A program made the position numbers and the translations under genes. The notes under the pieces were generated by a model. It saw only the letters and a list, made by a program, of their open reading frames with translations. It searched no databases and had not been told where the DNA came from. This document shows positions 16,921 through 31,231 of a stretch of 64,000 nt of DNA, piece after piece (within the stretch, counting starts at the first letter, position 1; each line of letters opens with the position of its first letter). The DNA lies in the NCBI GenBank assembly GCA_910574015.1, contig CAJSYQ010000004.1:1-64000 (forward strand), in the 5' to 3' direction. The DNA is from Eubacteriaceae bacterium. Its GTDB lineage: Bacteria; Bacillota; Clostridia; Lachnospirales; Lachnospiraceae.

Positions 16921-18381
16921 ATGAATGGTAAGAAAAAGAATTTTGCCAGGGGGATGGCGCTCTGCCTGACACTGGCATTGATCATGGGGAATGCGCCGGG
17001 GCTGAATGGTCTGGTGCGGGAGTCAAAAGCAGCGGATACATCAGGCACAACGCAGCCGACGGAGAGTCCTTCTCCTTCGCCCGGAGCTTCTCCGGATTCC
17101 ACGGTGAGTCCTGCTCCGTCCCCGTCGACTACGGCATCTGGAGGGGGCGTTGCGGTAGATCTGTCTCAGTACAGGCCGGCGGCACCGGAGTCCGTGGCTG
17201 CCCGCGGCGGCTCCAAGCGGGTGAGGATCACATGGAAAAGCGTTGTCGGCGCAGAGGGGTATTATATTTATGCCCGTCCATCCGGCACGGCAGCCTATAC
17301 CAAAGCGGCCACCATTAAAGATGGGACCGTGACTACCTATGACAAGATATCTCTGCTGCAGAATACCACGTATTATTTTCAGGTATCCGCGTACCGCACC
17401 GTGTACAATACAGAGGTGGAAAGTACTTTGTCTGCAGCTGTCTCGGCAAAGACGGCTGCCGTTTCTGCCACCTCCAAGGCGGCGAAGAAATATAATACCA
17501 AGGCGAAGTTTACCAAATCACCGGCGTATAAAAAATATACGGCTATGAAGAACCGCATGAATTACAGTAAAGGTTTTTCTATTCCGGGTATGAAGAATAC
17601 CAATGTGGGCGGCTTTGCCTGTACCACCATGATGCCGCAGGCTATGTGCTACGCTGGGAATTATCTGCTGATCTCGGCATACGACACGAAGGGGATTGAT
17701 TATTCTGTCATCTATGTGGTGAGCAAGGCAGCCAAATCCTATATTACAACCATTGTTCTGCCCAGCAAGGCAAAGGTAGGGGGAATGGCGTATGACGGAA
17801 AAAATATCTGGATCTCCAAGGGAACCTCGGTAGGCTGTTTTCCTTATTCCTTTATAAACGATGCCGTAAACAGCGGAAGTGCATACAAGACGCTGACTGC
17901 CTATACCAGCGTATGCAAGGTTAAGACATCGTCCTCCTATATGGGATATTATGACGGCACTCTGTGGGTGGGGCCATACAGTGCAGGAAGCACGAGAATG
18001 TATGGTTATACAGTGAATGAAAAAGAAAAGATACCGACACTGACACAGCGTTACAGCATGGCGATGCCCTCCAGATGCCAGGGGATCACATTTGACAAGG
18101 ACGGGACAATGATCGTGTCCAGAAGCTACCGGACCAAGCTGACCCAGAGCGGATACATTTCACAGCTCCGGACCTATATGCCGTCGTATGGAAAGGTCAG
18201 CGCCACCGGCAAGATCTTGAAAAATACGGCTCTTGCAAAAACAAAAATGCCGCCCAAGGTTGAGGGAATGGCGATTTACGGAACCTACACCTACACCCTG
18301 TTCTCATCCTGCCAGTGCAGCAGCTGTAAATATCCAGTAGACCGGGTGATCGCCCTGAAGACGAATAAGCTGCTGGGCTAG
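16921..18381 (+). CDS. Secreted FN3-domain protein with propeller-like C-terminus
   Basis: The 486-residue product has a signal peptide (cleavage near SKAA, about residue 37), a Pro/Ser/Thr-rich linker (about 40-80), one fibronectin type III domain (about 90-185, with VRITWKSVVGAEGYYIYAR and TYYFQVSAY strands) and a C-terminal region (about 205-486) of repeating strands such as GGMAYDGKNIWISKG and YMGYYDGTLWVGPY, suggesting a beta-propeller. The C-terminus has CQCSSCKYP cysteines. It would sit outside the cell and bind something, possibly a carbohydrate, though no catalytic site was recognised. The ATG at 16921 follows AAAGGAAG. No sorting signal is present. Confidence 0.7.
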   Translation: MNGKKKNFARGMALCLTLALIMGNAPGLNGLVRESKAADTSGTTQPTESPSPSPGASPDSTVSPAPSPSTTASGGGVAVDLSQYRPAAPESVAARGGSKRVRITWKSVVGAEGYYIYARPSGTAAYTKAATIKDGTVTTYDKISLLQNTTYYFQVSAYRTVYNTEVESTLSAAVSAKTAAVSATSKAAKKYNTKAKFTKSPAYKKYTAMKNRMNYSKGFSIPGMKNTNVGGFACTTMMPQAMCYAGNYLLISAYDTKGIDYSVIYVVSKAAKSYITTIVLPSKAKVGGMAYDGKNIWISKGTSVGCFPYSFINDAVNSGSAYKTLTAYTSVCKVKTSSSYMGYYDGTLWVGPYSAGSTRMYGYTVNEKEKIPTLTQRYSMAMPSRCQGITFDKDGTMIVSRSYRTKLTQSGYISQLRTYMPSYGKVSATGKILKNTALAKTKMPPKVEGMAIYGTYTYTLFSSCQCSSCKYPVDRVIALKTNKLLG

Positions 18382-18398
18382 GCCGAAGGTATGGATTG

Positions 18399-19403
18399 CT
18401 AACTCATAGCTGGAAGGAAAACCAATATCATAGCAAAATAGAGACATACAAATACGGCTCCCAGCGCCAGAACCGGCAGCAGAGTCTGGGCGGCACCGGG
18501 GGTAACCCCTTTCCTGTGGAAATAGGAGTGCCGCCGGAGGGCGAAGCAGCCGCAGTGGATAATAAATATCAGGGCAAACATGATAACAGAGGGAAGGTTA
18601 TCCGTCTTGTAAAAGAATACGAGGAGCAGCCATTCAAAGGAGAGTATGATTCCCTGGAAGGGGAAGGTGAGGGTGTAAGGGATATTGACACTCTCTCGTT
18701 CTTCCTCTTCGATCACCTGATTTTTGGCAAAGTCCAGATCGGTCTGTACCTCCTGCATATTCTGATACTGTTTTTCGGGATTTTTTTCCAGGCACCTGCG
18801 GATTACGGATTCATACCGTTTTCCGCAGGTGTATTTTTGTTTTTCCGGTTTCTTTCCGGTAAGCATCTCATGAAACAGAGATCCCAGCGTATTGAGTATG
18901 CTGGCGAGAGAGGTTCTCTTCTTTTTGTAATCCGGCACAAAATCAAGAAATTTCACCCTTCCGGTGGAGGTCACAAAAATATTGCTGGGCTTTAGGTTGT
19001 GGTGGATGATCTGGGGCTGCAGGCTCATCAATTCCTCGATATAGCGGCAGACCTGTTCCATAATATGATAGGCTTCGTCCTCGCTAAAGGTAGTCCGGCG
19101 GCTCTTGTTCCTGGCCAGAAGCTCAGCGAGAGTGTTCCCCTTCAGGAATTCCTCCACCACCAGGGTGCTGTCGTCAAAATATTTCACACTGTAAATGTGT
19201 GGCCAATGGCTGTAATCCAGAAGCTTGAGCTGTGTGTACAGCTTCTTAATATTCTGTTTCCGGTAGATTTTTAGAATCCCTTCGGGATGGCCCGGTTCCG
19301 CAATGCACCTGACCTTATAGATCAGGGTGTGGTCGTTCTGCGAGATCGGTTCTCCCATGGGAACATATTGTTTTGTTACGAAAAGTTCTTTTTCCGATGC
19401 CAT
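18399..19403 (-). CDS. Membrane-anchored Ser/Thr kinase-like protein with altered catalytic motifs
   Basis: This 334-residue protein has a kinase-like domain (about 15-230) followed by three membrane helices (about 248-266, 273-290 and 308-330). The ATP lysine is likely K45 in ILKIYRK, and LVVEEFLKGNTL marks the hinge. The catalytic loop reads HHNLKPSN (134-141) where active kinases have HRDLKPxN, so the proton-acceptor Asp is Asn136. The Mg-binding DFG is D154-F-V. A glycine-rich loop and a clear APE motif are not visible, and the activation segment is short. It therefore looks like a pseudokinase or a very atypical kinase. GAGGTGG precedes the ATG. It lies alone, transcribed leftward toward the FN3 gene. 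Confidence 0.75.
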   Translation of the reverse strand: MASEKELFVTKQYVPMGEPISQNDHTLIYKVRCIAEPGHPEGILKIYRKQNIKKLYTQLKLLDYSHWPHIYSVKYFDDSTLVVEEFLKGNTLAELLARNKSRRTTFSEDEAYHIMEQVCRYIEELMSLQPQIIHHNLKPSNIFVTSTGRVKFLDFVPDYKKKRTSLASILNTLGSLFHEMLTGKKPEKQKYTCGKRYESVIRRCLEKNPEKQYQNMQEVQTDLDFAKNQVIEEEERESVNIPYTLTFPFQGIILSFEWLLLVFFYKTDNLPSVIMFALIFIIHCGCFALRRHSYFHRKGVTPGAAQTLLPVLALGAVFVCLYFAMILVFLPAMS

Positions 19404-19559
19404 AATACCACCTCCGTCCTGTTTCTATTATAACGCAGGAAATGGATTCAGACTAGTTTTTTTCTCTGAAATAATCTATAATAGCGGATTGAGGGACAGC
19501 GAAGCGGCCAAGGGACAGAGCCGGCGACGGCTGGCCGAGGAATGTGAATGGAGGAAGCT
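19404..19559. promoter_or_regulatory. Divergent region with nested hairpin
   Basis: Between the kinase-like gene and the FliB-like gene there is a nested hairpin: outer cggcca/tggccg and inner agccg/cggct at about 19506-19538. The octamer agggacag is repeated at 19491 and 19511. No clear promoter was recognised. The hairpin lies about 20 bases before the FliB-like start and could affect its translation. Confidence 0.35.
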
Positions 19560-20747
19560 ATGATTTTACGATATCCGTCTTACTATAAACGGTTTTCCTG
19601 TATCGCCCAGAGGTGTGAGGACACCTGCTGCGCGGGATGGGAGATCGACATCGACGACAGGAGCTATCAGTATTATATGAGTGTGGAGGGAGAATTTGGG
19701 GAGCGGCTGCGCAGGAGCATCCGGGAATACCGGCCGGAGGATCAGGATGTATATGAGTCCCATGGCTTTATACTGGGAGAGGACAGGCGCTGCCCGTTTC
19801 TGGACGGAGAGGGGCTCTGCGATCTGTACAGGGAGCTGGGGGAGGAGGCTCTCTGCGATGTCTGTACCGATACGCCAAGGAATTTTCTGGAGTACGGCGG
19901 GGCCAGGGAGATCTCCATCAGTGCCGCCTGTGCCGAGGCGGGCAGACTGATCTATACGGAGGCAGAAAGAATTACCTTTGTGGAGGAAGAGACCATGGAG
20001 GAGCTGGACTGGGAGGAAGGTGAGGAAGAAAAGCGCCTGGCCCACCAGATCCGGTGGGCCAGGGACAGGGCAATACGGATCCTGCAGAACAGACAGGTCC
20101 CCATCGAAAAGAGGATCCAGCAGTATCTTTCCTTTTCGGAGGAGGTACAGGACTGTCTGAATGCAAATGAGCCGGAGCGGATCAGCGGAATCTCTTGGGA
20201 ACCATACCTTTCCTGTCCGGAAAAGGCAGAGGAAGTCCAGGGCAGGAGCGCGCGGGAGGAGGGGCAGTACCAGATGTTTCTCCAGCGTATGGTCACTTAT
20301 ACCCGGCTGGATAGTGTGAGTGAGGAGTGGGAATCCCTGCTGCGGCAGCTGCAGGAAAAATTTGTGGAGCCGGAGAACGGGGCCTCCCTGTATGCCAGGG
20401 CGCATAGGCGGCTGCGCCAGGAGCTGGCAGCAGAGAAGAGGGAATATGAGTACGAGCATCTGATGGTGTACCATGTATTTACCTGCCAGGCGCGTTGTGT
20501 GGATGATTTTGACTTTATCGGAAAGGCGAAGCTGGCTGTGGTGAGCTATCTTATGATACGGGATCTGGATGCCCTGCGGCTTCTGGTCAGGGGGAGTTAT
20601 GAGAGAGAGGACCGGGTCGACATCGCCAGGATCTATGCCAGAGAGGTAGAGCATTCAGAGGAAAATCTGGAATTTCTGGCGGATGAATTCCTCTTTGAGG
20701 AGGCCTATTCTCCAGAATCCCTTCGCAGAACAATTCCGGCACCCTGA
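19560..20747 (+). CDS. FliB-like flagellin lysine-N-methylase/YkgJ-type cysteine-cluster protein
   Basis: The 395-residue protein begins with the cysteine cluster CIAQRCEDTCCAGW (about 14-27), followed by further cysteines in CPFLDGEGLCDLY, ALCDVCTDTPRNF and AACAEAGRL, the arrangement in the FliB (flagellin lysine-N-methylase) family, where the cysteines probably bind a metal or iron-sulfur cluster. FliB methylates lysines on flagellin in Salmonella. No flagellar gene is in this window, so the substrate may be another protein. The rest of the chain is helical. GGAGG lies seven bases before the ATG at 19560. It is cytoplasmic by sequence. Confidence 0.8.
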   Translation: MILRYPSYYKRFSCIAQRCEDTCCAGWEIDIDDRSYQYYMSVEGEFGERLRRSIREYRPEDQDVYESHGFILGEDRRCPFLDGEGLCDLYRELGEEALCDVCTDTPRNFLEYGGAREISISAACAEAGRLIYTEAERITFVEEETMEELDWEEGEEEKRLAHQIRWARDRAIRILQNRQVPIEKRIQQYLSFSEEVQDCLNANEPERISGISWEPYLSCPEKAEEVQGRSAREEGQYQMFLQRMVTYTRLDSVSEEWESLLRQLQEKFVEPENGASLYARAHRRLRQELAAEKREYEYEHLMVYHVFTCQARCVDDFDFIGKAKLAVVSYLMIRDLDALRLLVRGSYEREDRVDIARIYAREVEHSEENLEFLADEFLFEEAYSPESLRRTIPAP

Positions 20748-20812
20748 CTCAAATACATGAGACCGGGATGCCGGAAGATACAAAATCTCAGCCGTCTGGT
20801 GTGGACTGAGGC

Positions 20813-25684
<4,872 letters not shown>

Positions 25685-26572
25685 ATGTATACAAATTCAG
25701 CATACCGCAGCGATTGCAGAAGAGGAGAATTCAAGGACAGGAGCAGGCCATTGATCATAAACAGCTGCGGGACGTACCGTTTGTATACGAGACCGAAGCT
25801 CCCCACCTACCGGCCCCGGGGCAGGCTGGACTTTCAGCTGCTCTATATCGCCGGAGGGCGTGCCCATTTCCATCTGGATGGAAGAGAGGAGATCGTCACG
25901 GCGGGGCATATGGTGCTGTTCCGTCCAAGAGAGGTTCAGAAATATGAATATTACGGAACGGACCAGACAGAGGTGTACTGGGTGCATTTCACCGGGAGCA
26001 ATGTTACCAATATCCTGCGCCATTATGGGATACCCCGGGACAGAAAGGTGTTTTATTGTGGGTATTCCCTGGAATATCAGAAGCTGTTCCGCCATATGAT
26101 ACACGAACTGCAGATGTGCAGGGAGAACCACGAGGAAATGCTGGTAATCCTGCTCCGTCAGATTTTTATCCTGATTCAGAGGAAGCTGGGGGAGAGGGGG
26201 GAGCCACCCCGGGATAACCATACCCTGGCCCGGGAGATCGACGACGCCGTGATTTATTTCAATGAGCACTACAACAAGGATCTGAATATCGAAGAATATG
26301 CGGGTTCCCGGCATATGAGCACCAGCTGGTTTATCCGGAATTTTAAGAAATATATGGGGGTCACCCCGATGCAGTACGTGCTGTCGCTGCGGATGTCAAA
26401 TGCCGAGAGCCTGCTGGAGATGACGGATTACAATGTCACGGAGATCAGCAGTATCGTGGGATATGAGAACCCGCTGTATTTCAGCCGCATGTTTAAAAAG
26501 CAGAGGGGGCTTTCGCCCTCCGAATACCGGAAGAAGATCAGACAGCTTGACAATTGTGTCAAAAACGTGTAA
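25685..26572 (+). CDS. AraC-family transcriptional regulator
   Basis: The 295-residue protein has an N-terminal cupin sensor domain (about 25-150; LYIAGGRAHFHLDG, VLFRPREVQKYEYY) and a C-terminal AraC helix-turn-helix pair (about 195-290; NIEEYAGSRHMSTSWFIRNFKKYMG and NVTEISSIVGYENPLYFSRMFKK). Family members of this layout bind a sugar and activate catabolic genes. Its position divergent from lacZ suggests control of that operon. The ATG at 25685 follows AAGGAGA; an upstream TTG in frame is less likely. It ends 77 bases before the RNase Y start region. Confidence 0.9.
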   Translation: MYTNSAYRSDCRRGEFKDRSRPLIINSCGTYRLYTRPKLPTYRPRGRLDFQLLYIAGGRAHFHLDGREEIVTAGHMVLFRPREVQKYEYYGTDQTEVYWVHFTGSNVTNILRHYGIPRDRKVFYCGYSLEYQKLFRHMIHELQMCRENHEEMLVILLRQIFILIQRKLGERGEPPRDNHTLAREIDDAVIYFNEHYNKDLNIEEYAGSRHMSTSWFIRNFKKYMGVTPMQYVLSLRMSNAESLLEMTDYNVTEISSIVGYENPLYFSRMFKKQRGLSPSEYRKKIRQLDNCVKNV

Positions 26573-26649
26573 AATATTAACTGTCGTATGTTCGCGTATT
26601 GAAAAGTCAGATACGGAATGACGAACTATCTAAATGGAGGTGCTCCTTA

Positions 26650-28221
26650 GTGCTAGAGTTATCGGTTGCACAGGTGATCGTAACGATAGTCATTGTGGTA
26701 GTCCTTCTGGCAGCAGCTGCTTTTATCGCATGGAAGACGGCAATCTCGTACCATGTGAAGGTAAGTGAAGCGAAGGTGGGAAGTGCAGAGGAGAAAGCCA
26801 GAGAGATTATTGATGACGCACTAAAGACCGCGGAGACAAAAAAGCGCGAGGCATTGCTTGAGGCGAAGGAAGAAAACCTGAAGACCAAGAATGACCTGGA
26901 TAAAGAAATTAAAGAGCGCAGAGCGGAAGTGCAGCGTTATGAAAGACGTGTGTTAGGAAAAGAAGAAACTTTAGACAAGAAAACGGAAGCACTCGAGAAA
27001 AGGGAATCGAAACTGGCTTCACGGGAGGCCGCTTTTGCGAAGGAGAAGGAAAAGGTAGAGGAACTTCGCGACAGCCATCTGCGTGAATTGGAAAAGATTT
27101 CCGGACTCACCTCCGAACAGGCAAAAGAGTACTTGTTAAAGACTGTAGAAGAAGATGTAAAACATGAAACCGCAGTTTTGGTAAAGGAACTGGAACGCCA
27201 GGCAAAGGATGAGGCAGATAAGAAAGCAAGGGATTGTGTGGTCACAGCCATCCAGAAATGTGCGGCTGACCATGTGTCAGAGACGACGATCTCGGTTGTT
27301 TCCCTGCCAAACGATGAGATGAAAGGAAGGATCATCGGACGGGAGGGACGCAATATCCGTACCCTGGAGAACCTTACCGGCATTGACCTGATCATTGACG
27401 ATACGCCGGAAGCCGTTATCTTGTCCGGTTTTGATCCGATCCGCAGAGAAGTTGCCAGAATTGCGTTGGAAAAATTGATCGTGGACGGCAGGATCCATCC
27501 TGCCCGAATCGAGGAGATGGTTGAGAAAGCGAAGAAGGAAGTCGAGACGATGATCCGTGAGGAAGGGGAGGCAGCGACTCTTGAGGTCGGTGTACATGGG
27601 ATTCATCCGGAACTGATTCGTCTGCTGGGGAAGATGAAATTCCGAACCAGTTATGGACAGAATGCGTTGAAGCATTCCATTGAAGTGGCTCACCTGTCCG
27701 GTCTGCTGGCCGGCGAAGTGGGTGCGGATGTTCGTATGGCAAAGCGTGCCGGACTGCTGCATGACATTGGAAAGGCAGTGGATCATGATATGGAAGGCTC
27801 GCATATTCAATTAGGTGTGGATTTGTGCCGCAAATTTAAAGAGTCAGCGTTGGTGATCAACGCGGTGGAAGCTCATCACGGTGATGTGGAGGCAGAGAGC
27901 ATCATTGCCTGCCTTGTACAAGCTGCGGATGCTATTTCTGCGGCGCGTCCGGGTGCACGTCGTGAAACGCTGGAAACCTACACAAATCGTTTGAAACAAT
28001 TAGAAGATATTTCCAACAGTTTTAAGGGAGTCGATAAGTCTTTTGCTATTCAGGCAGGTAGAGAGATTCGAGTGATGGTTGTACCGGATCAGGTAAATGA
28101 CGATGAGATGGTACTTCTTGCCCGTGATGTGTCTAAACAGATCGAGGCTGAATTGCAATACCCTGGTCAGATCAAGGTAAATGTGATTCGGGAGAGTCGG
28201 GTTGTAGATTATGCAAAATAA
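26650..28221 (+). CDS. rny: Ribonuclease Y
   Basis: The 523-residue product has an N-terminal membrane helix (about 5-27), a long charged coiled coil (about 35-200, with [11 protein letters not shown] and [12 protein letters not shown]), a KH domain ([13 protein letters not shown], about 219-231) and an HD domain with [12 protein letters not shown] and [10 protein letters not shown]. RNase Y is the membrane-bound endonuclease that starts decay of many mRNAs in Firmicutes. The length matches the family (about 520). The start is GTG at 26650, with GGAGG nine bases upstream; the frame extends further upstream but without a ribosome site. Confidence 0.97.
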   Translation: MLELSVAQVIVTIVIVVVLLAAAAFIAWKTAISYHVKVSEAKVGSAEEKAREIIDDALKTAETKKREALLEAKEENLKTKNDLDKEIKERRAEVQRYERRVLGKEETLDKKTEALEKRESKLASREAAFAKEKEKVEELRDSHLRELEKISGLTSEQAKEYLLKTVEEDVKHETAVLVKELERQAKDEADKKARDCVVTAIQKCAADHVSETTISVVSLPNDEMKGRIIGREGRNIRTLENLTGIDLIIDDTPEAVILSGFDPIRREVARIALEKLIVDGRIHPARIEEMVEKAKKEVETMIREEGEAATLEVGVHGIHPELIRLLGKMKFRTSYGQNALKHSIEVAHLSGLLAGEVGADVRMAKRAGLLHDIGKAVDHDMEGSHIQLGVDLCRKFKESALVINAVEAHHGDVEAESIIACLVQAADAISAARPGARRETLETYTNRLKQLEDISNSFKGVDKSFAIQAGREIRVMVVPDQVNDDEMVLLARDVSKQIEAELQYPGQIKVNVIRESRVVDYAK

Positions 28222-28259
28222 TACAGATATTTTGTGTAGTCATGCATGAATAATGAATG

Positions 28260-28299
28260 CCGCCGTGTTGTGTACCGGGTACATAATACGGCGGTTTTT
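28260..28299 (+). terminator. Terminator after rny, directly before the siroheme operon
   Basis: Stem ccgccgt (28260-28266) and acggcgg (28288-28294) is followed by TTTTT. It ends rny transcription, but the ribosome site of the next gene begins only nine bases after the T-run. It could therefore act as an attenuator for the siroheme operon. Confidence 0.8.
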
Positions 28300-28317
28300 G
28301 GGATTTTGGAGGTTTGT

Positions 28318-29004
28318 TTGGCTTATTTTCCGATGTTTATCGAACTACAGAACGCCCCCTGCCTGGTTCTGGGGGGCGGCGGCATTGCCCGGCGCAAGGT
28401 TATGGTCCTGCGGGATTTCGGCGCCCTGGTGACGGTGATCGCCCCGGAGATCCAGGCTTCCATAAGGCAGATCAGCGGGGTGAAGTGCATTGACAGGGAA
28501 TATCAGAGGGAGGATCTCATGGGCAGACGGCTGGTGGTGGCGGCGACGGACAATGCCGCCCTGAATCATGAGATCAGTGAGGCATGCCGCGCCGGGGGCA
28601 TTCTGGTGAACGCAGTGGATCAGCCGGAGGACTGCGACTTTATTTTTCCGGCTTACATACGGAAAGGGGAGGTGGCGGCGGCCTTTTGCAGCGGCGGTCA
28701 GAGCCCGGCTGTGGCACAGTATCTGAAGCGTCAGAATCACGATGTGGTGACAGACCTGGTCGGGCAGCTGGCGGAGTGCCTTGGTTCACTGAGACAGCTT
28801 GTCCGGGAGCGGATCCCGCAGCAGGAAAGAAAGGCTGTCTATGAGAGGATCCTGCAGATGGGGCTGGCGGCCGGACGGGTTCCAGAACAGACCGCCATCC
28901 AGAATATAATAAAGGAGATGGAGAAGGATGGATCGTATGAGGCGGTTAAGGATGAATGGGATATTACGCGATATGGTGAGGGAAAATCATGTGAGAGTGG
29001 ATGA
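28318..29004 (+). CDS. Precorrin-2 dehydrogenase/sirohydrochlorin ferrochelatase
   Basis: The 228-residue protein matches the N-terminal half of CysG and yeast Met8: an NAD-binding loop VLGGGGIARRKV, a VIAPE strand end, the NAVDQPEDCDFIFPA motif and a GQSPAVAQYLK segment. It oxidises precorrin-2 to sirohydrochlorin with NAD and may insert iron to give siroheme. The start TTG at 28318 gives MAYFPMFIEL, the usual family opening, with GGAGG five bases before; the frame is open further upstream but the terminator lies there. The 77-base overlap with hemB implies coupling. It supplies siroheme for the sulfite-reductase-like protein in the same operon. Confidence 0.9.
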   Translation: MAYFPMFIELQNAPCLVLGGGGIARRKVMVLRDFGALVTVIAPEIQASIRQISGVKCIDREYQREDLMGRRLVVAATDNAALNHEISEACRAGGILVNAVDQPEDCDFIFPAYIRKGEVAAAFCSGGQSPAVAQYLKRQNHDVVTDLVGQLAECLGSLRQLVRERIPQQERKAVYERILQMGLAAGRVPEQTAIQNIIKEMEKDGSYEAVKDEWDITRYGEGKSCESG

Positions 29005-29899
29005 ACTGATCTATCCTGTATTTGTGGCAGAGGGGGAGAACATCTGCCGCCCGGTGAAATCCATGCCGGGAATCTGTCAGTATTCCCTGGACCGTCTGCC
29101 GGAGGAATTGGACCGCACGGTGGATGCCGGGGTGAGGGCTGTTCTCCTATTTGGTATTCCGGCGCACAAGGATCCGAAGGGAAGCGGCGCCTATGATGAG
29201 GACGGCATTATCCCCCAGGCGGTACGGCTGATCCGTGAGCGCTATGAAGATCTGCTGGTCATAGCAGATGTCTGTCTGTGTGAGTATACCTCCCACGGCC
29301 ACTGCGGGCTGGTGAGGGAGGGTGAGATCCTGAATGACGAGACCCTTCCCCTGTTGGCAGCGGCGTCGGTGGCGTATGCCAGGGCGGGGGCTGATATTAT
29401 TGCCCCCAGCGACATGATGGACAGGCGGGTTGCGGCGATACGGACAGCTCTTGACCGGGCGGGCTTTGTGCATATCCCGATTCTGTCCTACGCGGCGAAA
29501 TTTGCCTCCGGGTACTATGGCCCCTTCCGGGATGCTGCCCAGTCGGCACCGGGATTTGGCGATAGAAGGACATACCAGATGGATCCTGCCAATGGCAGAG
29601 AGGCTCTTCGGGAGGTGGAACAGGATCTGGCCGAGGGGGCGGATATGATCATCGCCAAACCGGCGCTGGCCTATATGGATGTAATAAGGGAGATCGTGTA
29701 TCATTATAACGTTCCCGTGGTGGCGTACAATGTCAGCGGGGAATATGCGATGGTGAAAGCAGCTGCCGCCAACGGATGGATCGATGAGAGAAGGATCGTA
29801 ATGGAAAACCTGCTTGGATTCAAGCGCGCCGGTGCCGGGATGATCATTACCTATCATGCACTGGAGGCAGCCGGGTGGCTGCAGGAAGAACGGAGGTAA
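28928..29899 (+). CDS. hemB: Delta-aminolevulinic acid dehydratase (porphobilinogen synthase)
   Basis: This 323-residue enzyme joins two 5-aminolevulinate molecules into porphobilinogen. The zinc-binding cysteines appear in DVCLCEYTSHGHCG (about 115-128), the first active-site lysine in YAAKFASGYYGPF (about 190) and the Schiff-base lysine in IIAKPALAYMD (about 243). The length is standard. The ATG lies inside the preceding siroheme gene (77-base overlap), preceded by GGAG. The next gene begins four bases after its stop. Confidence 0.97.
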   Translation: MDRMRRLRMNGILRDMVRENHVRVDELIYPVFVAEGENICRPVKSMPGICQYSLDRLPEELDRTVDAGVRAVLLFGIPAHKDPKGSGAYDEDGIIPQAVRLIRERYEDLLVIADVCLCEYTSHGHCGLVREGEILNDETLPLLAAASVAYARAGADIIAPSDMMDRRVAAIRTALDRAGFVHIPILSYAAKFASGYYGPFRDAAQSAPGFGDRRTYQMDPANGREALREVEQDLAEGADMIIAKPALAYMDVIREIVYHYNVPVVAYNVSGEYAMVKAAAANGWIDERRIVMENLLGFKRAGAGMIITYHALEAAGWLQEERR

Positions 29900-29903
29900 G
29901 GCG

Positions 29904-31178
29904 ATGGAGAAAAGATCGGCAGAGTTATTTGAGAGAGGGAAAAGACACATTCCCGGAGGGGTGAACAGCCCGGTCCGCGCTTATGGCGCGGTGGGACGCA
30001 CCCCGCGTTTTATCCGGTCGGCAAAGGGCGCCCGGATCACGGATGAAGACGGAAATGAAATGATTGATTATGTGTGTTCCTGGGGGCCGGGAATCCTTGG
30101 ATCGGCTCATCCCAGAGTCATCCGTGCCGTCCAGAAGGCATGCGGGGACGGACTGACTTTTGGTGCTCCCACAGAGAAGGAGGTAGAGCTGGCAGAGATG
30201 ATCTCAGAACTGGTCCCCTCTATGGAGGTGAGCCGTCTGGTGAATTCTGGGACGGAGGCGGTGATGAGTGCCATCCGCGCGGCCAGGGGATATACGGGAA
30301 GGGATAAGATCATTAAATTCAGGGGCTGCTATCACGGCCATGCCGACGGGCTCCTTGTAAAGGCGGGTTCTGCCGCACTCACCACCTCCGTGCCGGACAG
30401 TGCGGGGGTGCCGGACAGCGTGGCCGAAAATACACTGATCGCGGATTTCAATGACGAGGTATCCGTAGCCGAGCTTTTCCTGGCAAATTCCGGGAAGATC
30501 GCGGCGGTAATTGTGGAACCCGTACCGGCCAATATGGGAGTTGTTCTTCCCAAATGGCCGTTTCTCACATTTCTTCGGGATATTACAAACCGCAATGGCA
30601 CTCTGCTGATCTTTGATGAGGTGATTACCGGCTTCCGCCTCGGACTGGGGGGAGCTCAGGAATATTATAAGATCCGGCCGGACCTCACTACGCTGGGGAA
30701 GATCGTCGGGGGCGGAATGCCTCTGGGAGCCTATGGCGGCAGGCGGGAGATCATGAATATGGTGTCGCCGGCAGGGCCGGTATACCAGGCGGGGACGTTA
30801 TCCGGCAATCCCATTGCGGTGACGGCGGGTCTGGAGACGCTGCGCATATTGAAAGAGGATCCGGAGATCTATACGAGACTGGAGTACAGGGCGAAGATGC
30901 TTGCCGAGGCGGCCGTTGAGGCCGGCGGCGACAGCATCTCCGTAAACCGGCTGGGCTCCCTTATGAGCATTTTCTTTCGGAGCGGAGGTGTGAATGATTA
31001 TGAACAGGCCGCAGGCTCCGATACGAAGGCATATGCCGATTATTTTGGATATATGCTGGATCATGGGATCTATCTGGCGCCGTCCCAGTTTGAGGCGATG
31101 TTTGTCTCGGATGCCCACACGGAGGAAGATATATTAAAGACATGTGAAGTCATGCAGAGCTATTTACAAACAATATAA
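29904..31178 (+). CDS. hemL: Glutamate-1-semialdehyde 2,1-aminomutase
   Basis: The 424-residue PLP enzyme converts glutamate-1-semialdehyde to 5-aminolevulinate, the step before hemB. Signs are the substrate loop IPGGVNSPVRAY, GTEAVMSAIRAARG, the LIFDEVITGFR strand and the PLP lysine in TTLGKIVGGGMPLGAYGG (about K266). The ATG at 29904 follows CGGAGG. The gene sits in tight order between hemB and the siroheme reductase gene, with hemA downstream, so the whole C5 pathway is encoded here. Confidence 0.97.
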   Translation: MEKRSAELFERGKRHIPGGVNSPVRAYGAVGRTPRFIRSAKGARITDEDGNEMIDYVCSWGPGILGSAHPRVIRAVQKACGDGLTFGAPTEKEVELAEMISELVPSMEVSRLVNSGTEAVMSAIRAARGYTGRDKIIKFRGCYHGHADGLLVKAGSAALTTSVPDSAGVPDSVAENTLIADFNDEVSVAELFLANSGKIAAVIVEPVPANMGVVLPKWPFLTFLRDITNRNGTLLIFDEVITGFRLGLGGAQEYYKIRPDLTTLGKIVGGGMPLGAYGGRREIMNMVSPAGPVYQAGTLSGNPIAVTAGLETLRILKEDPEIYTRLEYRAKMLAEAAVEAGGDSISVNRLGSLMSIFFRSGGVNDYEQAAGSDTKAYADYFGYMLDHGIYLAPSQFEAMFVSDAHTEEDILKTCEVMQSYLQTI

Positions 31179-31231
31179 AAGATGCTACAATATCCATTAG
31201 AAAACAGACCGATTGTGAATGGAGGACGATT

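Noticed and set aside
19566-20654. A 362-residue minus-strand frame opposite the FliB-like gene
   Set aside because: The plus-strand product has the conserved cysteine cluster and a good ribosome site. The antisense product shows none.
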